Positions 43,011 to 52,027 of a stretch of DNA of 64,000 bases are shown one piece after another. The stretch is from Candidatus Methylomirabilis sp. (GTDB lineage Bacteria > Muiribacteriota > Ozemobacteria > Ozemobacterales > Ozemobacteraceae): contig DYKG01000004.1 of assembly GCA_020722725.1 (NCBI GenBank), positions 25,283 through 89,282 on the forward strand. Direction: 5' to 3'. Below the pieces are notes generated by a model. The model was not told where the DNA came from and made no database searches. It saw only the letters and a list, made by a program, of their open reading frames with translations. Each line of letters opens with the position of its first letter. Within the stretch, counting starts at the first letter, position 1. A program made the translations under genes and the position numbers.

Positions 43011-45209
43011 ATGACCAAAATTCTTGATCCAAAAAAGAAACTCGATATCGAAGAAATTCTCAACAACCTCGAAGACTACCACCCCCGGCGCAAAGGCTGG
43101 ACCTGGAGAGAAAAAACCGATTATAAAGTCGAAAAGTTCCATTTCAAGGATATGACAAAACCCTTGAAAAATTCGGTTCCGTTGCCCGCATCCAAATATT
43201 TTAATTTTATTGATCCCCAGCCCACACCGGTTATTACCACTGAAATAGCCTCCGGCAGATTTGAAGACGATATCCGGCGCATGCGCATGGCCGCATGGCA
43301 TGGGGCTGACCACATAATGGTTATTCGCACCACCGGTCAGAGCCACATTGATGGCCTGCTTGAAGGCACTCCCGAAGGCGTTGGCGGAGTTCCCATAACC
43401 CGCAAGCAGATTCGCGCATCGCGCAAAGCCTGTGACATGATCGAAGATGAAGTAGGCCGGCCAATTAATTTCCATTCCTATGTTTCCGGTGTTGCTGGTC
43501 CCGAAGTTGCTGTTCTTTTCGCCGAGGAAGGCATCAACGGCGCCCACCAGGATCCGCAGTATAACGTGCTTTATCGCAATGTTAACATGTACAGATCATT
43601 TACCGATGCCGCTTCAGCCAAAAAGGTAATGGCCGATGCCCGCATCTTCCAGATTGATGGTGCCCACAATGCCAATGCTACCGCCAAGGAAGGCTGGTCT
43701 GTCATGCCCGAACTGCTGGTACAGCATGGTATCAACTGCGCATTCTCTGCCGCCTGCGGCATGCCCAAAGACCAGATCGGCCTTTCAACCGTTCCACCCT
43801 GTGCTCCGCCTGCCCCCAAACTCTGGTATGACCTTCCCTATGCGGTTGCCCTGCGCGATTTCTTCAAAGAATACAAGTTTCGGGCGCAGCAGAATACCCG
43901 CTACATTGAGGCCGACATCGAAGAAGCAACCCGCACCCATGTTATTGATACCCTGATTTCAGCCCTTACTCATGCTGACATTCAGAGCACCATCACACCA
44001 GATGAAGGCCGCAATGTGCCCTGGCATTACAATAACATTCGCGGTATTGAAACTGCCAAGCAGACCCTGGTCGCACTTGACGGGATAAAACAGTTGATTA
44101 AAATCGACCGTGACGGCCCGCTAGGTGAAATGGTACGTGACCTCAAGGAACGGGCGATCTGCTTTTTAGAAGAAATGCTTGAAAGCGGCGGCTATTTTTT
44201 TGCGGTAGAAAAGGGCTTTTTCGTTGATTCAGCCCGTTACCCGGAAAGAAATGGCGATGGCATTGCCCGCGACGGAAAAGGCGGAGTTGGAACCGGCTCG
44301 ATCGTCGAGCGCGAAGCCGATTATATGGCCCCGGTCTGCAGCGTGTTCGGCAAAAATAATCTGCCCGCTGGCCTTAAGAAACCCTGCGATCTCATCGATG
44401 GCTGCACTTTGTGCAAACCTGAAAAAATCTTTTATCTTGATGAAATTGACCCCAATGATAACTGCAATCTGCGCCTGAAAAAGACCGAAGAATTTCGCAA
44501 AGGCGATAAGATCAGACCAGAAGTGGAATGGGCCGGCGATGGAACCGTGCTGATTCAGCTTTTTCTGCCCGAAGAAATCGAAGTGGCAAGAGTTGCAGCC
44601 CTTGAAGTCGCCAAAAAAATGGGGTTGAATGAACCCGAGGTTATCAACGCCCAGGTCATGCACCCTTCTGAAGGCACTTTTCTTGAAGTTAAGGGCAAGG
44701 TCGATTTCAGTATCGATAGAAAATCCCTGAAGATTCCACCGAAAGAAGAAATGCTCAGCGAAGAAGAAATTCGCGCCGGAATCAAAAAAGTCGGTTTTAA
44801 AGTCGTTGCCGGTACCGTGGGAGAAGACGAGCATTCGGTCGGTCTGCGTGAAATTCTTGATATCAAGCATGGCGGCATCGAAAAATACGGGGTAAAATAC
44901 CACTACCTCGGAACCTCGGTTCCCATAGGAAAAATGGTCGATGCAGCCATCGAAACCGGAGCCCAGGCCATTCTTATCAGCACCATCATCAGCCACAACG
45001 ATGTGCATCGCAAAAATATGCGCAAACTTGACGAATTGTGCCGAGAAAAAGGCATCAGAGACAACCTGATTCTGATTTGCGGCGGCACCCAGGTTACCCG
45101 TGAAATTGCCAGAGAATGTGGCATGGATGACGGTTTTGGTCGTGGCACCAAAGGAATTCATGTGGTTAATTCAATGGTTAAAACCATGAAAGCCAAAGGA
45201 AAAATCTAA
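43011..45209 (+). CDS. oraE: D-ornithine 4,5-aminomutase large subunit OraE
   Basis: A 732-residue catalytic subunit. The N-terminal TIM-barrel part (1-~590; HGADHIMVIRTTGQSHIDGL) is followed by a C-terminal Rossmann B12-binding domain. The base-off cobalamin motif D-x-H-x-x-G appears as DEHSVG, and TSVPIGKMVDAAIETGAQ and ICGGTQV complete the cobalamin fold. It uses adenosylcobalamin and PLP to move the amino group from C5 to C4 of D-ornithine, an anaerobic amino-acid fermentation step. It is the full length of the family. A structured repeat and a terminator-like hairpin follow the stop. Confidence 0.95.
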   Translation: MTKILDPKKKLDIEEILNNLEDYHPRRKGWTWREKTDYKVEKFHFKDMTKPLKNSVPLPASKYFNFIDPQPTPVITTEIASGRFEDDIRRMRMAAWHGADHIMVIRTTGQSHIDGLLEGTPEGVGGVPITRKQIRASRKACDMIEDEVGRPINFHSYVSGVAGPEVAVLFAEEGINGAHQDPQYNVLYRNVNMYRSFTDAASAKKVMADARIFQIDGAHNANATAKEGWSVMPELLVQHGINCAFSAACGMPKDQIGLSTVPPCAPPAPKLWYDLPYAVALRDFFKEYKFRAQQNTRYIEADIEEATRTHVIDTLISALTHADIQSTITPDEGRNVPWHYNNIRGIETAKQTLVALDGIKQLIKIDRDGPLGEMVRDLKERAICFLEEMLESGGYFFAVEKGFFVDSARYPERNGDGIARDGKGGVGTGSIVEREADYMAPVCSVFGKNNLPAGLKKPCDLIDGCTLCKPEKIFYLDEIDPNDNCNLRLKKTEEFRKGDKIRPEVEWAGDGTVLIQLFLPEEIEVARVAALEVAKKMGLNEPEVINAQVMHPSEGTFLEVKGKVDFSIDRKSLKIPPKEEMLSEEEIRAGIKKVGFKVVAGTVGEDEHSVGLREILDIKHGGIEKYGVKYHYLGTSVPIGKMVDAAIETGAQAILISTIISHNDVHRKNMRKLDELCREKGIRDNLILICGGTQVTREIARECGMDDGFGRGTKGIHVVNSMVKTMKAKGKI

Positions 45210-45234
45210 AAAACAGCGGTTGCTGAACTCGTCA

Positions 45235-45276
45235 CCTATATGGTCGCTGAACCTGTAAAACGGGTCAAAGCGACAG
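45235..45276 (+). repeat. 42-bp structured repeat, copy 1
   Basis: ACCTATAT followed by a two-part hairpin: the outer stem GTCGCT/AGCGAC (45244-45249 with 45270-45275) and the inner stem ACCTG/CGGGT. A second copy lies at 60613-60654 with compensatory changes. It starts 26 bp after the oraE stop. Confidence 0.65.
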
Positions 45277-45299
45277 TAAGCACTTAAAGTTTTTAAAAA

Positions 45300-45333
45300 C
45301 AGCCGGGTCTGGGCTTCTCAGCCCGGCTTTTTG
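45300..45333 (+). terminator. Intrinsic terminator after oraE
   Basis: AGCCGGG and CCCGGCT arms around a loop that can also pair internally (GGGCT/AGCCC), followed by five T. It would end the oraS-oraE transcript. Confidence 0.75.
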
Positions 45334-45343
45334 CTGCCGGTAG

Positions 45344-45372
45344 TTGCGGAAAACTTCAAATAAAGCTATCAT
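45344..45372 (+). promoter_or_regulatory. Sigma70 promoter TTGCGG-17-TATCAT
   Basis: Optimal spacing, 35 bp before the ATG at 45407. It separates this gene from oraSE, which end in a terminator just upstream. Confidence 0.6.
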
Positions 45373-45406
45373 GCCGGAAGCAGAAAAGATATTTAGGAGA
45401 GAAAAT

Positions 45407-46072
45407 ATGATAGATTATGCATTTGAGCTGGATAATGGAAAAAAGGTTGGTTTCAAGGTTCAGTTTAACCGAAATGAATGGCTTACCGAAGATAAAGCCC
45501 TGTTTCCCGAATGGACTCGCATGGCGTTTCAGCAATGCACGATCTGCCCATTTTCTGCGACGGAGCATTTCTATTGCCCGACTGCAGTTGATGTAAAAAA
45601 TGTTGTTTCCGAGTTCGCCGAGATTTCTTCAATTAATGAAATGAACGTTGTCGTTCGCGTGCAGGATCGCACCATTCGCAAGCGATGTCATGCCCAGATC
45701 GGACTCAATTCTCTTATGGGGCTGCTGATGGCAACAAGTGCCTGCCCGGTTCTGGCAAAGCTGAATTCGCTGGCTCGGTATCACCTGCCTTTCGCTTCTT
45801 TTAATGAGACTCTCTATCGAACGGTCGGTGATTATTTGATTAAGCAGTATCTGATCAAAGCTGAAGGGGGTACCCCCGATTTTGAACTGATCGGCCTGGA
45901 AGCCCTTTATCGCGACCTGGGCGAACTCAATAGATGTTTTCTTAACCGAATCAAGGAAGTGGCAAAACTTGATGCTTCTTTGAATGTTATTGCGAACCTT
46001 TCCAGTCTGTCGATGATAATGCAGATCTCAATCAGCGATCGTCTGAAATCTTTCAAAAACGATCTGATCTGA
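45407..46072 (+). CDS. DUF6901-like protein in the ornithine cluster
   Basis: A 221-residue soluble protein. Recognisable blocks are TICPFSATEHFYCPTAVD (Cys pair and His), a central GLNSLMGLLMATSACPVL and RYHLPFASFNETLYRTVGDY. From memory they resemble the DUF6901 family, whose function is not known to me. The Cys/His block suggests metal binding. AGGAGA before the ATG at 45407 sets the start; the open frame to 45344 overlaps the promoter. It lies between oraE and the glmL-like gene but has its own promoter, so a link with ornithine breakdown is only suggested. Confidence 0.6.
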   Translation: MIDYAFELDNGKKVGFKVQFNRNEWLTEDKALFPEWTRMAFQQCTICPFSATEHFYCPTAVDVKNVVSEFAEISSINEMNVVVRVQDRTIRKRCHAQIGLNSLMGLLMATSACPVLAKLNSLARYHLPFASFNETLYRTVGDYLIKQYLIKAEGGTPDFELIGLEALYRDLGELNRCFLNRIKEVAKLDASLNVIANLSSLSMIMQISISDRLKSFKNDLI

Positions 46073-46099
46073 TTCTTTTTTCTTTAAAATTTCATATAG

Positions 46100-46128
46100 T
46101 TGTTTAAGAACCTTGGTTATGCTAAGAT
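46100..46128 (+). promoter_or_regulatory. Promoter of the glmL-like/orr/alr operon
   Basis: TTGTTT, 17 bp, TAAGAT with TGC directly before the -10 (extended -10). It ends 30 bp before the ATG at 46159. Confidence 0.55.
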
Positions 46129-46158
46129 TACCCTGAATTTTTCAGGTAAGGTCAAAGC

Positions 46159-47496
46159 ATGAGAAAAAAAATCGATATTCTTACCCTTGAAGTTGGCAGC
46201 ACCATAACCAAAGCCAACGGGTTTGTCCGCACTCACAATGATTCACTGCAGCATATTGCCCAGGGGTTTGCCCCTACCACGGTTGACCAGGGCAATGTGG
46301 GAATCGGTTTGAAGGATGCCATTGATAATCTTGAACAGAACTCAGGCTGCAGCACCGATAATGCCGATATTTTCGCAAACAGCTCAGCTGCCGGCGGTTT
46401 GCGGGTAACGGTTCACGGTTTAACCTGCAACATGACAGCCCGGGCTGCCCGAGAAGCCAGTCTTGGTGCCGGGGCAATCATAAAAATGGTGACAGCTGGC
46501 GATATCAGTGAATTTGATCTCGAAGAAATTGAAGAAATCAATCCCAACATGATTGTTCTGGCCGGCGGGGTTGATTTCGGCGCCAGCGACATCGTTATTC
46601 AGAATGCGATAAAAATTGCTTCACTCGATCAACGGGTGCCGATTGTTTATGCCGGCAACAGCGCGTTGAAGCGGGCTATCGAAAATATTTTCAAGAAATC
46701 AGGCTTTGAACTGCTGATTGCCCCGAATGTTTTTCCTGATGTTGATGTGCTTGATGTGGAGCCTTTGAGAAAACGCATGCAGGAACTGTTTTCGCGCCAT
46801 ATCATTCATGCACCGGGTATGCATCGCCTGCAAAGCCTGACCGGTCGCCAGATCATACCGACCCCGGGGGCTGTTCTTCGCGGTGCTGAGCTTTTTGCTG
46901 AAGTTGCCGGTGATTGTATGGTCGTCGATGTTGGTGGTGCAACCACCGATGTTCATTCGGTTACCGATGGATCCAGGGAATTTGCCGATAAACTTATCGA
47001 CCCTGAACCGCGCAGCAAAAGAACGGTTGAGGGAGATCTCGGAGTTTTCGTAAATGCCGCCAACGTTCTGGAATTGGCAGAAGACGATGCCTGGATGGCC
47101 CGCCGTGATGAAATAAGGGCAATGCCGAAAACCGAAAGAGAAGTTGAGATTACCCGCTGGCTCTGCCAAAAGGCGGTGGATGTCGGAGTAAAACGCCATG
47201 CCGGAAACGTTTCAGATCTTTTTACCCCTTCCGGAAAAAAACAGATCATCAAAGGGAAAGATCTGTCTGCAGTCAAATGGGTAATTGGCACCGGCGGAGC
47301 GCTGACCAGAGTTCCGGGGGGTGCAGATATTCTTGGTTCTGTCTGCACCGGTCCGTCACGATCACTGCTGCCAAAACCAGATGCAAAAATTCTTCTTGAT
47401 AAAAACTACCTGTTTTCTGCCCTGGGAACCGTTGCCATTGAGTTCCCGGATTTGGTGAAAAACACCTTTAAGGAATGGATTGAAGCAAATGTTTAA
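46159..47496 (+). CDS. GlmL-related (MutL-type) ornithine-degradation accessory protein
   Basis: A 445-residue protein of the ASKHA ATPase fold. ILTLEVGSTITKANGF is the phosphate-1 loop, CMVVDVGGATTDVHSV phosphate-2 and KWVIGTGGALTRVPGG the adenosine loop. GlmL/MutL proteins sit beside B12-dependent mutases and are thought to act as reactivating chaperones. Its neighbours oraE and orr point to the ornithine mutase as partner. It is the first gene of an operon with orr and alr; its stop overlaps the start of orr. Confidence 0.88.
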   Translation: MRKKIDILTLEVGSTITKANGFVRTHNDSLQHIAQGFAPTTVDQGNVGIGLKDAIDNLEQNSGCSTDNADIFANSSAAGGLRVTVHGLTCNMTARAAREASLGAGAIIKMVTAGDISEFDLEEIEEINPNMIVLAGGVDFGASDIVIQNAIKIASLDQRVPIVYAGNSALKRAIENIFKKSGFELLIAPNVFPDVDVLDVEPLRKRMQELFSRHIIHAPGMHRLQSLTGRQIIPTPGAVLRGAELFAEVAGDCMVVDVGGATTDVHSVTDGSREFADKLIDPEPRSKRTVEGDLGVFVNAANVLELAEDDAWMARRDEIRAMPKTEREVEITRWLCQKAVDVGVKRHAGNVSDLFTPSGKKQIIKGKDLSAVKWVIGTGGALTRVPGGADILGSVCTGPSRSLLPKPDAKILLDKNYLFSALGTVAIEFPDLVKNTFKEWIEANV

Positions 47497-48598
47497 TTTA
47501 AATGAAAATATTTCAATTGGAAGAAAAACCCCACGCCTTGAGATTTACCCGGACAGAATCAGGGCAAATGCCGCTGCCATAATCGGCCAATGCCACAGTG
47601 CCGGGGTAAAAGTTGCGTGTGTTACCAAGGTTACTGCGGCTCATCCTGCAGTTGCTTCGGCTATGGCTCAGGCAGGTGCCGATATGCTTGCCGATTCGAG
47701 AATTGAAAACCTCTGGAAATTAAGAAATGCCGGTTTCAGGGGGCCCTTCATGCTTTTGCGCCTGCCTGCCATTTCGCAGTCTGCTGCAGTAGTAGAAGTT
47801 GCTGATTACAGTCTCAATTCAAGTTTAACCACGATGAAGGCGCTTTCTGACGCGGCATTAACGAGAAACATCCGGCATCGCGTGATAATAATGATTGACG
47901 TTGGTGACCTGCGCGAAGGTGTCTGGCCAGATAAAGCCGTTGACCTGGTAAAAAGAGCCGCCGAGCTAAAAGGCATTGAAGTTGCCGGGCTCGGCTGCAA
48001 TCTTGCATGCTATGGCGGGGTTATTCCATCTGAAGAAAACATGAAGCTTTTTGTTGACACGGTTGTTGAATGTCGCAAGGCAAGCGGTCTTGAATTGCCG
48101 ATACTTTGCGGCGGCAACAGCTCGGGCCTGCCAATTCTTGCTGACGGTAAGCTTATGGCCGAAGTAAACCTTTATCGTATCGGTGAGGCAATAGTTCTCG
48201 GACGCAATGTAATCGACCGCTCCCCCTGGACTGGAACGCGTCAGGATACGGTTGTGTGTGTGGCTGAAGTTATTGAGGCTCAAATCAAGCCTTCCATTCC
48301 CATAGGCAATCGCGGGCAGGACGCTTTTGGTGGCTCTCAGGATTTTGTCGATCGTGGCAACCGAAAACGGGTGATATGTAATATTGGCCGCCAGGATGTC
48401 GTTGTAGACGGCATTACCCCGGTAGAAGACGGCATCATGGTTCTTGGTGGGTCGAGTGACCACCTGCTTCTCGACGTTCACGACTGCGCCCGCGAGCTGA
48501 AAGTTGGCGATGAAATTGCGTTTTACCCTGGCTATGGGGCCCTGCTTGCCCTTTCCACTTCTGAATATGTTCATAAAACGGTGATTTCGGGAGAATGA
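47489..48598 (+). CDS. orr: Ornithine racemase (PLP-dependent)
   Basis: A 369-residue fold-type III PLP enzyme of the alanine-racemase N-terminal-like family. The N-terminal LEIYPDRIRANAAAIIGQCH and the PLP-lysine block KVACVTKVTAAHP are clear; NLACYGGVIPSEENMKLF and GGNSSGLPIL match the Orr/YhfX subgroup. It makes D-ornithine from L-ornithine for OraSE. I chose the ATG at 47489; a TTG at 47480, in frame, is possible. Its stop overlaps the start region of alr, so both racemases are translationally linked. Confidence 0.85.
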   Translation: MFNLNENISIGRKTPRLEIYPDRIRANAAAIIGQCHSAGVKVACVTKVTAAHPAVASAMAQAGADMLADSRIENLWKLRNAGFRGPFMLLRLPAISQSAAVVEVADYSLNSSLTTMKALSDAALTRNIRHRVIIMIDVGDLREGVWPDKAVDLVKRAAELKGIEVAGLGCNLACYGGVIPSEENMKLFVDTVVECRKASGLELPILCGGNSSGLPILADGKLMAEVNLYRIGEAIVLGRNVIDRSPWTGTRQDTVVCVAEVIEAQIKPSIPIGNRGQDAFGGSQDFVDRGNRKRVICNIGRQDVVVDGITPVEDGIMVLGGSSDHLLLDVHDCARELKVGDEIAFYPGYGALLALSTSEYVHKTVISGE

Positions 48599-48600
48599 CC

Positions 48601-49725
48601 ATGCTATACCAGACCCACGCTCGTATTCACCTGGCAAACATCAGAAACAATCTTGAAAACATCAGAAAAGCAGTAGGTAAAGACCGCAAAATACTTATTG
48701 CCGTCAAAGCCAATGCCTACGGTCACGGTGCCGTCGAGGTTTCGAGAATGGCCGAAAAAATTGGAATCGATTGGCTCGGCGTTGCAACTGTTCCTGAAGG
48801 GCTACAGCTTCGCGAGGCGGGAATAAATTTACCAATACTAAAATTCAGTCCCGCTTTTGCTGAAGAAATGGAAGCAGCGGTGAAAAATAAACTTGACCTG
48901 GCAATTGTAGAAATTGAAAATGCCAGGCAGTTACAGAAGTGCTGCGTTGATCTTGGTTTGAGAGCAAGAGTTCATTTGAAAATTGAAACCGGTATGGGAA
49001 GAATCGGGGCAACCCCTGAAGATGCATTAAAAATAGCCGAAGAAATCAGGCAGAATTGCCCGAACCTTGAGTTGTTCGGAGCCATGACTCATCTGCCGGT
49101 CAGTGACGAAGCAAGTAAAACCTTTACCAGTCGTCAGATTGATCGGTTCAAAAAATATGTTGATGATATCGAAACTGCTTTGAGCTTTAAATTTCCCCTG
49201 GTTCATTGCTCTAATTCTGGCGCCGTTCTCGCTCATCCTGACGGGTGGTTCGATATGGTCAGGCCTGGTATTATGATTTATGGCTTTTATCCCGATCGTG
49301 AGACCCCGCAAACCATAGACCTCAAACCGGGTCTGAGTTTTATTACCCGTGTCTCTTTTGTTAAAAAGGTCGAAAAAGGTTGTTCAATCGGTTATGGCCG
49401 CAGCTGGGTCGCTTCTGAAGACACTTTTATCGCCACTTTCCCAGCCGGTTACGCCGATGGTTTCAATCGCCTTTTTTCAAATTCCGGGCGGGTATTGATC
49501 AACGGAAAATCATACCCGATTGCCGGGCGGGTATGCATGGATCAGAGCATGTGCAATCTTGGCTCGAAAACCACGGTAAAACCGGGAGACAAAGTCACAT
49601 TAATTGGAACTGACGGTAAAGAAAACATTTCTGTCTATGAATGGGCGGAAAAACTCAAAACCATAACCTATGAGGTTACCTGTCAGATCAACAGCCGTGT
49701 TTGCCGGTATTTTGATGAGTATTGA
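48601..49725 (+). CDS. alr: Alanine racemase
   Basis: A 374-residue PLP enzyme supplying D-alanine for peptidoglycan. The catalytic Lys is in LIAVKANAYGHGAVEV (about residue 37) and the catalytic Tyr in CSIGYGRSW (about 264). LKIETGMGRIG, HCSNSGAVL, MVRPGIMIYG and GRVCMDQSM are also standard. The start ATG at 48601 lies seven bases after GGGAG; the ATG at 48595, overlapping the orr stop, is too close to it. Co-transcription with the ornithine genes is unusual for a cell-wall gene. Confidence 0.95.
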   Translation: MLYQTHARIHLANIRNNLENIRKAVGKDRKILIAVKANAYGHGAVEVSRMAEKIGIDWLGVATVPEGLQLREAGINLPILKFSPAFAEEMEAAVKNKLDLAIVEIENARQLQKCCVDLGLRARVHLKIETGMGRIGATPEDALKIAEEIRQNCPNLELFGAMTHLPVSDEASKTFTSRQIDRFKKYVDDIETALSFKFPLVHCSNSGAVLAHPDGWFDMVRPGIMIYGFYPDRETPQTIDLKPGLSFITRVSFVKKVEKGCSIGYGRSWVASEDTFIATFPAGYADGFNRLFSNSGRVLINGKSYPIAGRVCMDQSMCNLGSKTTVKPGDKVTLIGTDGKENISVYEWAEKLKTITYEVTCQINSRVCRYFDEY

Positions 49726-49782
49726 AAATCCTCTGCAAAAAAAGCTTGAATGAAACGAAGGGTACTAATAGAATAACCCGCA

Positions 49783-50214
49783 ATGGCAGTTAAAACAGTA
49801 GCAAAAGAAACTTTCAAAGAAATCCTGCAAATTCTTGGTTTGGCCAGGTTTTCGCGCCCATACGCCGCTATGATTGATCCTGGCGATTTTGGATCAGTAG
49901 CGACTTATATCCCTCTTTTTCCCGTGGAATACCGGAAGCTGCCGCCGCGCCTTCAGGCTCAGGTTTATCTCGTTTCCCCGGGGCAATATGGCCTGATTGC
50001 ATTTCTGCCCAGAACTTTTGAAGCCCCTGACGGCGGCAAACCCACCGAGGTTTCTACCACTCACAATGTCTGGGGAAAAATGGTCAGAGTGGCCTATAAA
50101 ACCGACCGGGGCGGAGAATTTGAAACCGAGCACAGCATTCGTCGCGACAAATTGCTGCTTTATGCTAAAAAGAAAAAACTGCCGATTTCAAACTCGGTAA
50201 CTATTTCATCCTGA
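49783..50214 (+). CDS. Hypothetical protein
   Basis: A 143-residue soluble protein with a helical N-terminus (KETFKEILQILGLARF) and a beta-rich middle (QVYLVSPGQYGLIAFLP), ending in a basic KKKK segment. There is no signal peptide. It lies 57 bp after alr and 19 bp before the beta-CASP nuclease gene, so it may be co-transcribed with the latter. I recognise no family. Confidence 0.55.
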   Translation: MAVKTVAKETFKEILQILGLARFSRPYAAMIDPGDFGSVATYIPLFPVEYRKLPPRLQAQVYLVSPGQYGLIAFLPRTFEAPDGGKPTEVSTTHNVWGKMVRVAYKTDRGGEFETEHSIRRDKLLLYAKKKKLPISNSVTISS

Positions 50215-50233
50215 TTACAAGGAAGGGATACGT

Positions 50234-51826
50234 ATGAAAATCACTTTTTACGGAGCCGCTGGCTGCGTAACCGGTTCTAACTATCTGATCGAAACCGAAA
50301 AATTTAAATTTGTCGTTGACTGTGGCATGTTTCAGGGCAGCAAAACTTTAAAAGAAAATAACTATAAAGAATTTGCCTATGATCCGAAATCCGTTGATTT
50401 TGCCCTGGTTACCCATGCTCACATCGACCACACCGGTCTTTTGCCAAAGCTGGTTAAAAAAGGCTTCACCGGCCCGATTTATGCGACCGAACCCACCGTA
50501 GATCTGCTTGGCTTTCTTCTTCCCGATTCCGCTCACATTCAGGATGTTGAAGTGATGCAGAAAAACCGGCGCAATGAGCGCAAGGGTCTGCCGCCACTCG
50601 AACCGATCTATGACGAATTCGATGCACAGAAAGCCATTTCCCTGCTCAAGGGCGTAAAAAGATATGATGCGTTCAACCCGGTACCTGGCTGCACGGTTAA
50701 ATTTTATAATGCCGGCCATGTGCTTGGTTCTTCTTCCATTGAAGTAATAATCGAAGAAAAGGGTGAAAGCCGCAAAATCGTATTCTCTGGCGATCTCGGT
50801 GAAAAAGATCACCCGATTGTCAATGATCCAGACCAGTTCAAGCAGACCGACTATCTTCTGGTCGAATCAACCTATGGAACCAGGGTAAGAGAAGAAGTTA
50901 CCAAAGAAGAAAGGCTAAACAAGCTTGCCGATGTTTTCGCCAGAGCCATTGAACGTGGCGGAAACATTATAATACCGGCCTTTGCTCTCGAACGAACCCA
51001 GGATCTGCTGCACGACATTCTTACTCTTAAACAGAGGGGCCAGGCAAGGGAAATTAAGGTTGTTATCGATTCTCCGCTGGCAACTGATATTACCAGGGTT
51101 TTCACCAGATACCCCGAATGTTATGACGAAGATGCCCGTGAAATTCTGCAAAAAATGGGCAATTTATTCGACCATCCTGATTTTCGTTTTACCGCAACCG
51201 TTGAAGAGTCGAAAGCCCTGAACGAGGAAAAAGGCATCGTAATAATGTCGGCCAGCGGAATGTGCGATGCTGGCAGAATAAAGCATCATCTCAAGCATAA
51301 CCTCTGGAAGCCTGAAAATACCGTGATTTTTGTCGGTTACCAGGCTGAGGGCACTCTGGGACGCCTGATTATTGAAGGAATAAAAACCGTCAGAATTCAT
51401 GGCGAAGAAGTGTCGGTAGAAGCCCAGATCGAGCAGATAACCGGTTATTCAGGCCATGCCGATCAGAATGGTCTGCTTGAATGGATGGGCTCAATTGAGT
51501 CGGTGCGTGGAAACGTTTTTGTAATTCATGGCGAACCCGATTCATCCGAAGGATTTGCTTCTCTGATTCAGCAAAAATTTGGTTTCAGGGCGATTGCACC
51601 GAAAATGGGTGAAACCTTCGATCTGCCTGCCTCAGTTAAAGAGGCCCATAAGCAGGAAATCAAGCCGGTTTATGCAATGTCTGGCGTTGCCCAGGTTCCA
51701 CCACAGGGGCCCGATTCTCACAATCTTTATGCCGAGCTTATGCTGAAACTTGCCGAATTCATGCGCTATACCAAAGACGAGAACAAACGCCGCCAGAAAT
51801 TGCAGGAATTGCTGGGTCGTCTCTGA
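50234..51826 (+). CDS. Beta-CASP metallo-beta-lactamase ribonuclease-like protein
   Basis: A 530-residue protein. The MBL domain starts MKITFYGAAGCVTGSNYLIE; the metal motif is VTHAHIDHTGLLP, with ligands in NAGHVLGSSS and GDLGEKDHP. The beta-CASP part has IIPAFALERTQDLLH, VIMSASGMCDAGRIKHHLKH and a C-terminal GYSGHADQNGLL. This is the YSH1/CPSF-like RNA-specificity exonuclease family, probably acting in RNA processing or decay in the cytoplasm. AAGGAAGGG precedes the ATG. The C-terminal 75 residues form a helical extension. Confidence 0.9.
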   Translation: MKITFYGAAGCVTGSNYLIETEKFKFVVDCGMFQGSKTLKENNYKEFAYDPKSVDFALVTHAHIDHTGLLPKLVKKGFTGPIYATEPTVDLLGFLLPDSAHIQDVEVMQKNRRNERKGLPPLEPIYDEFDAQKAISLLKGVKRYDAFNPVPGCTVKFYNAGHVLGSSSIEVIIEEKGESRKIVFSGDLGEKDHPIVNDPDQFKQTDYLLVESTYGTRVREEVTKEERLNKLADVFARAIERGGNIIIPAFALERTQDLLHDILTLKQRGQAREIKVVIDSPLATDITRVFTRYPECYDEDAREILQKMGNLFDHPDFRFTATVEESKALNEEKGIVIMSASGMCDAGRIKHHLKHNLWKPENTVIFVGYQAEGTLGRLIIEGIKTVRIHGEEVSVEAQIEQITGYSGHADQNGLLEWMGSIESVRGNVFVIHGEPDSSEGFASLIQQKFGFRAIAPKMGETFDLPASVKEAHKQEIKPVYAMSGVAQVPPQGPDSHNLYAELMLKLAEFMRYTKDENKRRQKLQELLGRL

Positions 51827-51860
51827 TTTAAATAATTATTTATTTGAATTACAGAAGAAA

Positions 51861-51900
51861 CATGCGCAGGGGCCTGCCACTGCGCCGGCCCGCTCCATAT
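51861..51900. repeat. G+C-rich intergenic palindrome, copy A
   Basis: In the 200-bp gap between the nuclease gene and the ABC-F remnant. The core reads GGGCCTGCCACTGCGCCGG then CCCGCTC, with GGGCC/GGCCC arms, in an A/T-rich surround. It resembles copies at 53364 and 58821. I see no gene in 51827-52027. Confidence 0.5.
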
Positions 51901-52027
51901 ATTTGTAAGGCGCGCTAATCAAAAGTTATTAATTTAATAAATTATAACCTCTGCCACAGTCAAGGCAAACAAGTTTATTTCTATTATCTTGTTTTAACAG
52001 ACTTTAAAATCTGATTCAGGCAGGGGG

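Noticed and set aside
44229-45161. 310-codon open frame on the minus strand, antisense to oraE
   Set aside because: It lies wholly inside a strongly recognised gene, has a Phe/Asp/His-rich composition typical of antisense reading, and matches no family.
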